From Natronincola ferrireducens (GTDB lineage: Bacteria; Bacillota; Clostridia; Peptostreptococcales; Natronincolaceae), in assembly GCF_900100845.1 (NCBI RefSeq), contig NZ_FNFP01000007.1, forward strand, positions 1-64,000: DNA of 64,000 bases, written 5' to 3'. Within the stretch, counting starts at the first letter, position 1, and every line of letters starts with the position of its first letter. This document shows, piece after piece, positions 36,449-46,471 of this stretch. The position numbers and the translations under genes were made by a program. The notes below the pieces were generated by a model, which had not been told where the DNA came from, did not search any database, and worked only from the letters and a program-made list of their open reading frames with translations.

Positions 36449-37210
36449 ATGAGGTTAATCAAAAAGATTTTAGGTAAAATTTTATATGGAATAGCCAAGG
36501 TACTAGGTATCATAATCGACAGTTTAATACAGCTAATTGAGAATATGGTGCTGTTTGTAGGAAGTTTTTTTAAAGGCTGTCTAGCTTTAGTGAGTATGGG
36601 TGGATGTTTGGTTTTTTTACTATTTGCTAATTTAGGCTTGAGGATATTGATGAATCCTGTAGGGTTATCTACTATACTATTTTTATTGACATTTTTAATG
36701 GTTGGGGGTAAATTTGTATATTATTTGAAATACTTAAAATATATTACAACGGAGTTTCTATTTAATACTGCCAATTACCTTATGGATGGAACAAATTATC
36801 AATATAAAGCCTTTAATGAATATAAAGCAGCCTACAAAAAAGCAGAAGAGGAGAAACTAAGAGAACAACAACGTCGTTATTATGAACAACAAAGAAAATG
36901 GGAAGAACGTTTTAAACAACAATGGTATCAACAAAATCACCAAAGTAGTCAAGGAACCTATGGTGGTTATGGTCATGGGTTTGTAAACCCCAATATTGAG
37001 TTTAAAAATAAGTATGAGAGAAGCTGTGATGTTATAGGAGTAGCCTATGATGCAGATAAATCCCAAATTAAAAGTGCCTATAGAAAAAAGGCAAAAGAGT
37101 ACCATCCAGACTTAAGCAAAGCTCCTAATGCAACAGAGATTTTTCAAGGGATTACTGCTGCATATGAGTTTCTAAATGATGACAATATACAACGGTATAA
37201 AAACATATAA
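36449..37210 (+). CDS. membrane-anchored J-domain protein
   Basis: 253 residues. Three hydrophobic segments fill the N-terminal half (about 1-100). A Q/E/R-rich coiled stretch (about 128-168) and a glycine-rich linker follow, then a C-terminal J domain (about 190-250) with HPD at 219-221, able to stimulate a DnaK-type chaperone at the membrane. It is not part of a dnaK operon. A GGAGAGG site precedes the ATG. Confidence 0.82.
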   Translation: MRLIKKILGKILYGIAKVLGIIIDSLIQLIENMVLFVGSFFKGCLALVSMGGCLVFLLFANLGLRILMNPVGLSTILFLLTFLMVGGKFVYYLKYLKYITTEFLFNTANYLMDGTNYQYKAFNEYKAAYKKAEEEKLREQQRRYYEQQRKWEERFKQQWYQQNHQSSQGTYGGYGHGFVNPNIEFKNKYERSCDVIGVAYDADKSQIKSAYRKKAKEYHPDLSKAPNATEIFQGITAAYEFLNDDNIQRYKNI

Positions 37211-37224
37211 ATAGTTATTGAGAG

Positions 37225-37253
37225 AAGGGGGGACATAACATTTGTCCCCCCTT
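37225..37253 (+). terminator. GC-rich hairpin after J-domain gene
   Basis: AAGGGGGGACA pairs with TGTCCCCCCTT over a six- to seven-base loop. There is no T-run; it separates convergent genes. Confidence 0.5.
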
Positions 37254-37344
37254 GAACATAGAGGTTAAATTTTTATTAATCACAAAATATACTTTAGAAC
37301 TTGGATAGTAGACTATACTATTTTTAGATTGCTATGCTAATCAG

Positions 37345-37446
37345 CTACTTATTCCCTGTAGTAGCAACTATATACGAAATCCCATCTAGGTAATCATTTC
37401 TTTGTCTGGTCGACAATATTTCCTGTGATAGTTTTTTAATGTCCAT
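37345..37446 (-). CDS. small ORF downstream of bioY
   Basis: A 33-residue frame beginning MDIKKLSQEIL and ending VATTGNK, with a GAGGAAG site before the ATG. It lies 51 bases after bioY on the same strand. It matches no family I recognise and could be a remnant. The remaining gap up to the J-domain gene shows nothing. Confidence 0.35.
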   Translation of the reverse strand: MDIKKLSQEILSTRQRNDYLDGISYIVATTGNK

Positions 37447-37497
37447 AGTAGCTTCCTCTTTTCCCTCAAATATTAAGTGATTAAGGCTTTGTATAAA

Positions 37498-38043
37498 TTA
37501 TAGATATCCAGCTCTTTGTACCTGTTTTTTTATTGTGGTTCCTAAGGAAGCTGCAATTCCAATCTTTACAATGTCTCCCATGATGTATGGAATTACACCT
37601 GCAGATAAAGCTGCTTTGAAAGTCATATTTGCCTGATATGCTAACCAGGCTGTACCTAAGACGTAAGTGACAATTGTTCCAATCACCATGCCTAATACAT
37701 ACATATGGATTTTGTTTGGAAATTTATCCACAAAGAAGCCGGCGATCAACGCCATAAAGATGAAACCAATCAGGTATCCACCAGTTGGACCTAACAACTT
37801 AGCAGGACCCGATGAAAAACTTGAAAAAACAGGCATACCTACAAATCCAAGCATAAGGTAAACTAAGTAGCTGACAGTTCCTTTTCTCCAGCCAAGTATA
37901 ATAACGGAAAAATAAATAGCAAGGTTTGTAAAGGAAATTGGAACTGGTGAAATGGGAATTGCAATAGAAAGTGGTCCCAAAATACAGGTAACCGCAGTCA
38001 TAACACTGATTAGAGTAAGAGTAATTGTTTTTTGTTTTTTCAT
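37498..38043 (-). CDS. bioY: biotin transporter BioY (ECF S component)
   Basis: The biotin-binding S component of an ECF importer, 181 residues and six helices. Family motifs are PISPVPISFTNLAIYF near residue 31 (the PVP and T/Q region), SGPAKLLGPTGGYLIGF (about 78-94) and the C-terminal ALSAGVIPYIMGDIVK. It carries its own promoter and a BirA-type operator. No bioM/bioN or biotin synthesis genes are nearby, so it probably uses the shared ECF module. Confidence 0.93.
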   Translation of the reverse strand: MKKQKTITLTLISVMTAVTCILGPLSIAIPISPVPISFTNLAIYFSVIILGWRKGTVSYLVYLMLGFVGMPVFSSFSSGPAKLLGPTGGYLIGFIFMALIAGFFVDKFPNKIHMYVLGMVIGTIVTYVLGTAWLAYQANMTFKAALSAGVIPYIMGDIVKIGIAASLGTTIKKQVQRAGYL

Positions 38044-38089
38044 AATGCCATCCTTTCTTGTATATATATGAGTTATTCATTTGTATGTA

Positions 38090-38118
38090 ATTATATTTTA
38101 TACGAACAGAATTGTCAA
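38090..38118 (-). promoter_or_regulatory. consensus promoter of bioY
   Basis: On the minus strand TTGACA (38118-38113), a 17-base spacer and TATAAT (38095-38090) form a perfect sigma-A promoter. Confidence 0.85.
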
Positions 38119-38145
38119 CCTGTTAAATTATATAGGTTTACTAAT
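38111..38145 (-). promoter_or_regulatory. BirA operator
   Basis: ATTGTCAACC, 14 bases, then GGTTTACTAAT forms the inverted repeat recognised by Firmicute BirA (TTGTnAACC-N14/15-GGTTnACAA). The promoter-proximal half contains the -35 box of bioY, so biotinyl-AMP-loaded BirA would block transcription. Confidence 0.8.
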
Positions 38146-38485
38146 AATGCGATTGTGAAAATGTATTTGCATATGAATACAAAAAAAGGCTACTATAGGA
38201 TTTTATAAAAGAAATGGATTTTGTATAATTAGTCATGGTCAATAGCACCTTAGTTAGTATGAGTGTGGTAATTATATTAAACCACAGGTTGATGACTATT
38301 TTGATGAACACCTTTAAAAATATTTAATTTTAAAGCTATTGAAGATTTCTGAATTCTTTTTTTAGATCAATATCCTATTGTATCAATTAATTCCATATGG
38401 TAAACTAATAAACAATTAAATTTGTAAATTTATATCGAATAATGAATATATATGCAATATATAACATATATATAAATCGCTTACA
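38146..38485. other. intergenic, no gene seen
   Basis: An AT-rich stretch between bioY and the peptide operon. It has no ORF with a ribosome site. A weak CodY-like sequence near 38343-38357 matches the consensus at only 10 of 15 positions. Confidence 0.5.
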
Positions 38486-38530
38486 AATACAATACAATAC
38501 AATACAATACAATACAATACAATACAATAC
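38486..38530 (+). repeat. AATAC pentanucleotide microsatellite (nine units)
   Basis: Nine uninterrupted AATAC units end 54 bases before the first gene of the peptide operon. Units of five bases alter promoter spacing or leader length when gained or lost by slippage; they are outside the coding region. Confidence 0.97.
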
Positions 38531-38584
38531 AAACATTATTCTATAGAAAGTTTTATTACTACATATAGGCAAAGGAGAATTATA

Positions 38585-39808
38585 ATGAACAATAAAATGA
38601 GAGAGGCATTTCAGAAAATTGATGGAGGATTATTCTCATCAGTATCAAAGGCAGATGTAGGTGATGCTTATGATAATATGCAGAAGGATGGAGTTAGACT
38701 AATGGCATGGGCAGACCCATTTTATCCAGATTCATCGATTCCAGAGCATGTTAAAAAGGCCACCATAAAAGTAATAGAAAATGGATTTTCAAGTCATTAT
38801 ACTGTTCCTATTGGAAATATGGTACTAAAACAAGAGATATCAAAGAAGTTATTAAAATACAATGGTATAAAAGCAGATCCAAAGAGAAATATTTTAATTA
38901 CTCCTGGTTCTGATTCAGGATTATTTTATGCTATGCTTCCATTTGTACAGAATGGTGATGAGATTATGATTGTAGACCCTAGCTATCCCAACAATTTTCA
39001 GAATACTGACATATTGGGTGGTGTAATAGTTAGAGTACCAGTTTATGAGGAGAATAATTTTCAATTAAATATTAATGAGTTCAAGAAAAGACTTACAGAT
39101 AAGACCAAAATGGTAGTGTTAACCAATCCAAACAATCCTACTACTACTGTATATAGAAGAGAGTGTTTAGAACAGCTTAGGGATTTTATTGTAGAGAATG
39201 ATCTGATACTTGTAGTTGATCAGGCATTTGAAATGCCAGTTTTTGATGATATAGAAATGGTAACTGTAGCAGCCCTTGAGGGCATGTGGGAGAGAACATT
39301 AACAGTATTTTCACTTTCTAAAGGAATGGGACTTAGTGGATACAGAGTTGGATATATAGTGGCAGATGATAAAATCATGGATAAGCTGTATGCAGCTACA
39401 GTTTCAGTGTTAGGTGCTACAAATACAGCTGCTCAGATCGGATGCATAGAAGCCATGAAAGATGACAGTTTCCTAGAAGAGTACTTTAAAGTACATCTTG
39501 AAAGAAGAGATATGGTTTATAACCTTTTAAAGGATGTGCCTGGGATAGTTGTCCATAAATCAGAATCAGGATTCTTATCTTGGATTAATGTTTCAAAGCT
39601 TGGTTCATCACAGGAAATAGTTGATTATCTTATAAAAGAAGCCAAGGTAGCAGTAAATATTGGTGAACCATATGGTCTCCAAGGAGAGGGATATATAAGA
39701 ATTGTACATGGAGTTTTGGGAAGTACTGATGATTTAAGAGGCTGTATAGAAGATATAAAAAAGGCATTGACAAAGCTTGCATATTCTAAAGGATATAAAG
39801 GGGTGTAA
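38585..39808 (+). CDS. class I/II PLP-dependent aminotransferase
   Basis: 407 residues of fold-type I. The PLP lysine is K246 in SLSKGMGLSGYRVGY; NPNNPTTT (about 179-186) and DQAF (about 216) bind the ring, and an arginine near the C terminus (YIRIVHG) binds the carboxylate. It is the first gene of an operon with a peptide importer and two peptidases, so it probably transaminates an amino acid released from the peptide. The specific amino acid is unknown. Confidence 0.82.
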   Translation: MNNKMREAFQKIDGGLFSSVSKADVGDAYDNMQKDGVRLMAWADPFYPDSSIPEHVKKATIKVIENGFSSHYTVPIGNMVLKQEISKKLLKYNGIKADPKRNILITPGSDSGLFYAMLPFVQNGDEIMIVDPSYPNNFQNTDILGGVIVRVPVYEENNFQLNINEFKKRLTDKTKMVVLTNPNNPTTTVYRRECLEQLRDFIVENDLILVVDQAFEMPVFDDIEMVTVAALEGMWERTLTVFSLSKGMGLSGYRVGYIVADDKIMDKLYAATVSVLGATNTAAQIGCIEAMKDDSFLEEYFKVHLERRDMVYNLLKDVPGIVVHKSESGFLSWINVSKLGSSQEIVDYLIKEAKVAVNIGEPYGLQGEGYIRIVHGVLGSTDDLRGCIEDIKKALTKLAYSKGYKGV

Positions 39809-39811
39809 AAG

Positions 39812-40771
39812 TTGTTAAAATATATAGGTAAAAGACTATTGATGATGTTACCTGTTATACTTGGTGTTATTTTTATAGTATTTACAATAATGTATTTAAC
39901 CCCTGGCGATCCAGCAAGATTAATTCTTGGTGAGAACGCAACACAGGAAGCAGTAGAAGCATTAAGAGAAGACTTAGGCTTAAATGATTCATATTTTGTG
40001 CAGTTAGTTAGATATGTAAAAAATGTTGTATTCAAATTTGATTTAGGCAAGTCTTACAATACAGGAAAACCAGTTCTAAATGAGCTTGTTGAGCGTTTCC
40101 CTATAACGTTGAAGTTAGCATTTTATTCGGTTTTTATATCTACCGTTTTAGGCATAACCATGGGTATCGTATCAGCTACAAGACAGTATTCAATATTTGA
40201 CAAGGCTGCAACAGCCATATCACTGGTAGGAGTTTCCATGCCAAACTTCTGGCAGGGGCTTATGTCAGTAATTTTCTTTTCAGTAATGCTGGGATGGCTA
40301 CCGGCCTCAGGTTCATACGGACCCAAATACTGGATTTTACCAGCCATTACTTTAGGTACAAGTAGTGCTGCAACTATCATGCGTATGACAAGATCAAGTT
40401 TATTAGAGGTTATAAGGCAGGATTATATAAGAACAGCTAGAGCAAAAGGACAGAAGGAATCTATAGTAATATGGGTACATGCCCTTAAGAATGCACTGAT
40501 ACCAGTAGTTACAGTAATAGGTATGCAGTTTGGAGCTTTATTAGGAGGCTCTATACTCGTAGAATCAGTATTCGCTATTCCTGGTATAGGTAAATATATA
40601 ATAGATGCAATCAAGATACGTGATAATATGATTATTCAAGGTGGAGTACTGTTTTTGGCTATATCATTTAGTTTTGTTAATTTATTTGTAGACATTTTAT
40701 ATGGATACATAGACCCAAGAATCAAATCACAGTACAAAACTATAAAGAAGGGAGCAGCTCACAGTGAATAA
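39812..40771 (+). CDS. peptide ABC transporter permease, DppB type
   Basis: 319 residues, six helices, with the DppB/OppB N terminus (IGKRLLMMLPVILGVIFIVFTIMYLTPGDP) and the EAA coupling loop DYIRTARAKGQKE. The start is TTG at 39812 with AAAGGGGTG upstream. It overlaps the next permease by eight bases. Confidence 0.9.
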   Translation: MLKYIGKRLLMMLPVILGVIFIVFTIMYLTPGDPARLILGENATQEAVEALREDLGLNDSYFVQLVRYVKNVVFKFDLGKSYNTGKPVLNELVERFPITLKLAFYSVFISTVLGITMGIVSATRQYSIFDKAATAISLVGVSMPNFWQGLMSVIFFSVMLGWLPASGSYGPKYWILPAITLGTSSAATIMRMTRSSLLEVIRQDYIRTARAKGQKESIVIWVHALKNALIPVVTVIGMQFGALLGGSILVESVFAIPGIGKYIIDAIKIRDNMIIQGGVLFLAISFSFVNLFVDILYGYIDPRIKSQYKTIKKGAAHSE

Positions 40772-41618
40772 CAGAAAAAACAGTTTATGGAGTGATGCAT
40801 GGACAAGACTGGTTCATAACAAATCAGCTATGCTGTCTCTGATAGTATTGCTAGTAATGGTATTGAGTGCTGTATTTGCTGATTTTATTGCACCCTATCC
40901 ATATGATCTTCAGAATTATGAAAAAACATTTCAGTTTCCAAATGCACAGCATTGGTTAGGAACCGACAATTTTGGAAGAGATATATTAAGTAGAATTATT
41001 TATGGAAGCAGAATTTCTTTATTAGTTGGATTTGCTTCTGTAGGGGCTTCAATTGTATTTGGAGGTTTGTTAGGAGCTATCTCAGGGTATTACGGCAACA
41101 AAATAGATAATGTAATCATGAGAGCTATGGATATTCTTATGGCCATACCAGGAATGCTTCTTGCCATATCTATAGCAGCGGCATTGAAGCCAGGACTACT
41201 TAACCTAGTTCTTGCCATATCTATCGGAGGTGTACCTAGTTACGCTAGAGTTGTAAGATCATCGGTTCTTACTATAAAGGATCAGGAATTTGTGGAGTCA
41301 GCTCGTTGTATAGGAGCTTCCGATACTAGAATAATATTAAAGCATATTGTACCGAACTGTATGGCACCAATAATTGTACAGGCTACACTGGGAGTAGCAG
41401 GAGCTATACTTTCAGCATCAGCACTTAGCTTTTTAGGACTTGGTATTCAGCCACCTACACCAGAGTGGGGCTCAATGCTTTCAAGTGCTCGTCAGTTTAT
41501 AAGAGATTACTGGCATATGACGACTTTCCCTGGACTTGCCATAATGATAACTATCTATGCATTAAATGTGCTGGGGGATGGACTAAGAGACGCTCTTGAT
41601 CCAAGATTAAAAAATTAA
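40764..41618 (+). CDS. peptide ABC transporter permease, DppC type
   Basis: 284 residues with the N-terminal OppC segment and GTDNFGRDILSRIIYGSRISL, followed by the EAA loop EFVESARCIGASDTRIILKH. GTG start. It pairs with the DppB-type permease. Confidence 0.9.
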   Translation: MNNRKNSLWSDAWTRLVHNKSAMLSLIVLLVMVLSAVFADFIAPYPYDLQNYEKTFQFPNAQHWLGTDNFGRDILSRIIYGSRISLLVGFASVGASIVFGGLLGAISGYYGNKIDNVIMRAMDILMAIPGMLLAISIAAALKPGLLNLVLAISIGGVPSYARVVRSSVLTIKDQEFVESARCIGASDTRIILKHIVPNCMAPIIVQATLGVAGAILSASALSFLGLGIQPPTPEWGSMLSSARQFIRDYWHMTTFPGLAIMITIYALNVLGDGLRDALDPRLKN

Positions 41619-41629
41619 GGAGTGTTACT

Positions 41630-42607
41630 GTGGAAAAAATACTGGAAGTTAAAAACCTTTCAATACAATATAAAATAAACAGTGGTATTGTAAAAGCTGT
41701 TAACAATCTTAACCTTAGTTTAAACAGGGGAGAAAATCTTGGTATAGTTGGAGAAACAGGGGCAGGCAAGACAACAACTGCTCTAGGAATTATGGGACTT
41801 GTACCAAATCCCCCTGGTAAAGTTACAAGTGGAGAGATATTATTTGAAAATGAAAACCTGTTAAAGTTTAGTAAACAGAAGATGAGAAGCATCCGTGGAA
41901 AGAAGATATCTATGATTTTTCAGGATCCTATGACATCTCTTAATCCGGTAATGACAGTAGGAGATCAAATAGCTGAGTGCATAAGAATACACGAAAAAAG
42001 TTCAAAGCTACAGGCAACAGTTAAGGCAAAAGAGATACTTGAACTTGTCGGTATACCTGGAGCTAGATATGGTGATTATCCCCACCAGTTCTCCGGGGGT
42101 ATGAAACAAAGGGTGGTTATCGCAATAGCTCTTTCCTGTAGTCCTGCACTGCTTATAGCAGATGAGCCGACAACAGCCCTTGACGTTACTATTCAAGCAC
42201 AGGTACTGGATCTGATGAACAAGCTAAGAAAAGAGATTAACACCTCTATGCTGCTGATAACCCACGACTTGGGTGTAGTTGCAGAGGTGTGTGATAAGGT
42301 AGCTATAATGTATGCTGGTGAAATAGTTGAATATGGAACGTTGGACCAGATTTATAACAAGACGCTTCATCCTTACACCAAAGGACTATTTGGATCGATA
42401 CCAGATTTAGACACAGAGGCCCATAGGCTTAATCCTATACCAGGACTTATGCCAGATCCCACCAATTTAGGAAAGGGATGCAGCTTTGCTCCTAGATGTG
42501 CATACAAAACAGCCCAGTGTGAGAAGGAAGTTATAAAATCCCATACATTAGAGGATGGACATTATGTACGCTGTGGGAATGTAGGAATAGAGGAGATGAT
42601 AAAATGA
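41630..42607 (+). CDS. peptide ABC transporter ATPase, DppD type
   Basis: 325 residues. Walker [10 protein letters not shown] (about 39-47), signature [12 protein letters not shown], Walker [13 protein letters not shown]. The C-terminal [14 protein letters not shown] extension is the oligopeptide-ATPase cysteine motif that can hold a 4Fe-4S cluster. GTG start; overlaps the next gene by four bases. Confidence 0.9.
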   Translation: MEKILEVKNLSIQYKINSGIVKAVNNLNLSLNRGENLGIVGETGAGKTTTALGIMGLVPNPPGKVTSGEILFENENLLKFSKQKMRSIRGKKISMIFQDPMTSLNPVMTVGDQIAECIRIHEKSSKLQATVKAKEILELVGIPGARYGDYPHQFSGGMKQRVVIAIALSCSPALLIADEPTTALDVTIQAQVLDLMNKLRKEINTSMLLITHDLGVVAEVCDKVAIMYAGEIVEYGTLDQIYNKTLHPYTKGLFGSIPDLDTEAHRLNPIPGLMPDPTNLGKGCSFAPRCAYKTAQCEKEVIKSHTLEDGHYVRCGNVGIEEMIK

Positions 42608-43551
42608 GCGAGTTATTAAGAGTAAATAACCTCAAAAAATATTTTAAGACTCCTGCAGGACAGCTACATGCAGTAGACAACGTAAGCTTTGCCATAGAAA
42701 AGGGACAGACCCTCGGAGTAGTAGGCGAGTCAGGATGTGGAAAATCAACTCTTGGTAGAGTAATACTACATCTTTTAGACTCAACAGATGGACAAATAAT
42801 ATTTGAAGGCAAGGACATAACAAATGTATCGAAAACACAGTTAAAAGAAATTCGAAGAGATATGCAAATGATATTTCAGGATCCATTTTCATCTCTTAAC
42901 CCAAGGATGAATGTAAAAAATCTAATATCTGAGCCTATGCAGATATATAACTTATTTGATGGGGACAAAGACAAACAGTTTAAAAAGACACAGGAGCTTA
43001 TGGGAATCGTAGGTCTTGCAGAGCGTTTGACTAACTCATATCCCCACGAATTAGATGGAGGACGCAGACAGAGAATTGGTATAGCCCGTGCTTTGGCCCT
43101 CAGTCCTAAGTTTATAGTGTGTGACGAACCTGTATCGGCACTGGATGTATCTATACAGGCACAGATTTTGAATCTAATGCAGGATTTACAGGAGCAGATG
43201 GGATTGACATATATTTTTATTACCCATGACCTATCTGTTGTAAAGCATATATCTGATGAAATATGTGTAATGTATTTGGGGAATTTGGTGGAAAAATGCT
43301 CAGCTGCAGAGTTATTTAAACAGCAGTATCACCCTTATACTAAAGCCTTGTTATCTGCTATTCCTATAGCCAAAACAGGTGTTAAGCGTGAGCGTATAAT
43401 ATTAAAGGGAGAAATCACATCACCTATTAACCCTAAACCTGGATGTAGATTTGCTCCCAGATGTCTGCACTCTACTAAGGAATGTTTTGAGAAACAGCCT
43501 GAACTTAGAGAGGTTTCACCACACCACTTCGTGGCATGCCACTTACCATAA
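42604..43551 (+). CDS. peptide ABC transporter ATPase, DppF type
   Basis: 315 residues. Walker A GESGCGKST, Walker B FIVCDEPVSALD. The signature reads LDGGRRQRIGIA, with Asp in place of the usual Ser (LSGG), a substitution found in some DppF proteins. The C-terminal CRFAPRCLHSTKEC motif is present. Confidence 0.88.
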   Translation: MSELLRVNNLKKYFKTPAGQLHAVDNVSFAIEKGQTLGVVGESGCGKSTLGRVILHLLDSTDGQIIFEGKDITNVSKTQLKEIRRDMQMIFQDPFSSLNPRMNVKNLISEPMQIYNLFDGDKDKQFKKTQELMGIVGLAERLTNSYPHELDGGRRQRIGIARALALSPKFIVCDEPVSALDVSIQAQILNLMQDLQEQMGLTYIFITHDLSVVKHISDEICVMYLGNLVEKCSAAELFKQQYHPYTKALLSAIPIAKTGVKRERIILKGEITSPINPKPGCRFAPRCLHSTKECFEKQPELREVSPHHFVACHLP

Positions 43552-43579
43552 ATAAAAAAAATAATAAGGGGAGAAAATT

Positions 43580-45109
43580 ATGAAAAAACGTATGTTAGCA
43601 GGATTATTATCAATAGCATTGTTGCTTACTGCATGTGGTTCATCTACATCGACTACATCAGAAGCAGGAGACACTAAAAAAGATGTGTTAGTAGTAGCTC
43701 AGGGAGCAGATCCTAAAAGCTTAGACCCACAAGCTACAACAGATGCACCAGCAGGTAGAGTATCATCTCAGATATTTGAGAACTTAGTTGAGCAGGATGA
43801 AGATATGAATGTAGTTCCAGGTTTAGCTGAGTCATGGGATATTGTTGATGGTAATACATATGTATTCCATCTTAGAAAAGGTGTTAAGTTCCACAATGGA
43901 GAGGAATTGACAGCAAATGATGTCATGTATACCTTCAAAAGAGCAGCAGCGTCACCACATGCTAAGTCAATTATGGCTACAATAGATGTGGAAGAGTGCA
44001 AAGTATTAGATGAAAACACATTTGAAATGAAATTATCTAAACCATTTGGGCCAATATTGGCACACTTAGCACATAATGTATTAGCTATAGTAAATGAAAA
44101 AGCTATAGTTGAAGCAGGAGATGCAGCTGGTCAGAAGCCAGTAGGAACAGGACCATACAAATTCTCTAAATGGGCAACAGGTGACAGAATAGAGTTAACT
44201 AGAAATGATGAGTACTGGGGAGAAAAAGCCAAAATCAAAGATATAGTAATAAGAACTATACCTGAGACTGCAAGTAGAACTATTGAGTTAGAAACTGGTG
44301 GAATTGACGTGGCTATAGACGTATTGCCAAATGATATATCTCGTATAGAAGAAAACCCAAACACATCAATCTCTAGAAGTCCAGATTTTTCAACAAACTT
44401 TATAGTGCTTACATGTACACAGGGACCACTTCAAGACGTACGTGTAAGACAAGCTATCAATATGGCTGTTAATACAGATGCTATCATTAATGTTGTATAT
44501 CAAGGAACAGGAACAAAGGGTTCAGGTCCAATGTCTCCAACTATTTGGGCACATAACAGTAACATCCCTCAATACGAATATAATGTAGAGAAGGCAAAAC
44601 AATTATTAGCAGATGCAGGATATGCTGATGGTATGAAATTATCCATTACAACAAGTGATCATCAGCAGAGGGTAGATACATGTGAAATGCTGCAGAATCA
44701 ATTAAAGGCTGTAGGTATAGACTTAGAAATAAGCGTAATGGAGTGGGGAGCATTTTTGGAAAAAGTATATGCAGGTTCATTAGAAATGTTTGCTTTAGGA
44801 TGGTCTGCTGCAACTGGTGACCCAGACTACGCTTTATATTCTCAGTACCACTCATCAAACCATGGTGAGTCTGGAAACATGGCATTCTATACTAATGAAG
44901 ACGTAGATGCTCTGCTAGACAAAGGTAGGGACGCTACAGACGAAAATGAGAGAAAAGAAGCATACTTGAAAGCACAGGAATTAATTATGAAGGATGCTCC
45001 ATGTATATTCCTACAGCATGGAGAAAAAATAGCTGGATACACAAGTGCATTAACAAAGTTCAATACACATCCGTCAGGAACATTTAATTTCAGTAAATTT
45101 GAATTTTAA
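43580..45109 (+). CDS. peptide-binding lipoprotein (SBP family 5)
   Basis: 509 residues. The lipobox LLTACG gives lipidated Cys19. The SBP_bac_5 signature runs through VPGLAESWDIVDGNTYVFHLRKGVKFHNGEELTANDV. It captures oligopeptides, or possibly another solute such as a dipeptide or heme, for the four upstream transporter genes. It lies downstream of the ATPases, unlike many opp operons. Confidence 0.9.
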   Translation: MKKRMLAGLLSIALLLTACGSSTSTTSEAGDTKKDVLVVAQGADPKSLDPQATTDAPAGRVSSQIFENLVEQDEDMNVVPGLAESWDIVDGNTYVFHLRKGVKFHNGEELTANDVMYTFKRAAASPHAKSIMATIDVEECKVLDENTFEMKLSKPFGPILAHLAHNVLAIVNEKAIVEAGDAAGQKPVGTGPYKFSKWATGDRIELTRNDEYWGEKAKIKDIVIRTIPETASRTIELETGGIDVAIDVLPNDISRIEENPNTSISRSPDFSTNFIVLTCTQGPLQDVRVRQAINMAVNTDAIINVVYQGTGTKGSGPMSPTIWAHNSNIPQYEYNVEKAKQLLADAGYADGMKLSITTSDHQQRVDTCEMLQNQLKAVGIDLEISVMEWGAFLEKVYAGSLEMFALGWSAATGDPDYALYSQYHSSNHGESGNMAFYTNEDVDALLDKGRDATDENERKEAYLKAQELIMKDAPCIFLQHGEKIAGYTSALTKFNTHPSGTFNFSKFEF

Positions 45110-45126
45110 TAGTAAATATCAGTATA

Positions 45127-45154
45127 ATGCCTTTTCATCAAAATGGAAAGGCAT
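45127..45154 (+). terminator. intra-operon hairpin
   Basis: ATGCCTTTTCA pairs with TGGAAAGGCAT without a T-run. It lies between the binding protein and the peptidases and may stabilise the binding-protein mRNA. Confidence 0.45.
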
Positions 45155-45181
45155 TACTCACATAAAGAAGAGGTGTTTTGT

Positions 45182-46462
45182 ATGAACAATTTTATTAGGG
45201 ATATAGAAAAGAAGGTTTATGATGCAGGGCTTTTGCCATTAGAAAAACAGGCTACCCTGTGGACTGAAATATTAACAGAAAAATTTGATACAGTACTTCC
45301 CCAGATTATGAAAACCTCTAATATGGACATGTGGCTAGTGATCTGCAAGGAAAACTGTGAGGATCCTGTATTTAAAACAATAACTACATGGGATATGCCA
45401 AGCGCAAGACGTGTTACGATACTTGGATTTTATTATGATAGGGTGAAGAATCAAGTCCACAAAATGATATTAGGCTCACCATCACCAGAGATGCTGAAGC
45501 TGTATGTAAATGTTAAGGAGAGAGAAGAGGATGTATGGGATTGCTTGAACAGAATCATAAATCAGTATAAACCATCATCTATCGGCATCAACAAAAGCTC
45601 TGAGTTTGCATATTGCGATGGTATTACTAGTACATCATATGATATACTGATGCAAAAATTAGATGACGAATACAAAAAAAACATAGTAAGTTCTGAAGAG
45701 TTATGCGTTAAATGGCTCCAGACAGTAACACCTACAGAATTAAAAACTATGAAGGCTATGGTAGATATAACACACGATATTATAAAAGCTTCTTTTTCAA
45801 GAAATATAATAACACCGGGTAAAACAACAACTACAGATATAGAGTGGTACATGAGGAATTTAATAACTAAGCTTGGATTTGATTTCTGGTTTGGACCTGA
45901 TGTTGACCTCCAGAGAAAAGGTAGCAGTGTAACAAGAATGTTTGATGAAGTAATTATGGAGGAGGACTTATTACATTGCGATATAGGTATTGTGTGTAAG
46001 TTCATACAACTACATACCGATGTTCAGAGAATAGGATATGTAATAAATAATGAAAAGCAGGTACCAGAAGGTTTTAACAGATTACTTCATATAGGAAATG
46101 AGTTTCAGGATATCGTTTCACAATGCTTTAAGCTTGGTATAAGTGGAAACGATGTATTCGAAAATTCAATAAATATAGCTAAAGATAGAGGAATTAAGGC
46201 CATGCTTTATACACATCCTTTAGGGACATTTGGACATGGTGCTGGACCAAGTATCGGAATGTACGATAAACAGATGCCTCAACCTGGCAAGGGTGAAAAA
46301 TTAATAGAAAATAACACTTGTTACGCTCTTGAGTTAAATATAAAAGCATGCCTTTCTCATTGGGATAATCAAGAGATTTATGCATATTTAGAAGAAGATA
46401 TATTCTTTAACGAAACAGTAGAATATATATCCGGCAGACAGACAGAAGTTATAGCAATATAG
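45182..46462 (+). CDS. M24 family metallopeptidase (Xaa-Pro type)
   Basis: 426 residues with a creatinase-like N-terminal half and a pita-bread C-terminal domain. Metal ligands are visible as DIG...HTDV (two aspartates), HPLGTFGHGAGPSIG (His), and two glutamates near ALELNIKA and the C terminus. The ATG at 45182 follows GAGGTG; a longer start at 45143 overlaps the hairpin and is unlikely. It probably removes N-terminal residues before proline from imported peptides. Confidence 0.8.
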   Translation: MNNFIRDIEKKVYDAGLLPLEKQATLWTEILTEKFDTVLPQIMKTSNMDMWLVICKENCEDPVFKTITTWDMPSARRVTILGFYYDRVKNQVHKMILGSPSPEMLKLYVNVKEREEDVWDCLNRIINQYKPSSIGINKSSEFAYCDGITSTSYDILMQKLDDEYKKNIVSSEELCVKWLQTVTPTELKTMKAMVDITHDIIKASFSRNIITPGKTTTTDIEWYMRNLITKLGFDFWFGPDVDLQRKGSSVTRMFDEVIMEEDLLHCDIGIVCKFIQLHTDVQRIGYVINNEKQVPEGFNRLLHIGNEFQDIVSQCFKLGISGNDVFENSINIAKDRGIKAMLYTHPLGTFGHGAGPSIGMYDKQMPQPGKGEKLIENNTCYALELNIKACLSHWDNQEIYAYLEEDIFFNETVEYISGRQTEVIAI

Positions 46463-46471
46463 GAGGGAATT

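Noticed and set aside
38343-38357. CodY box upstream of the peptide operon
   Set aside because: It matches AATTTTCWGAAAATT at only 10 of 15 positions in very AT-rich DNA, which is expected by chance.
38486-38530. AATAC tract as a CRISPR-like array
   Set aside because: The units are five bases with no spacers; it is a simple microsatellite.
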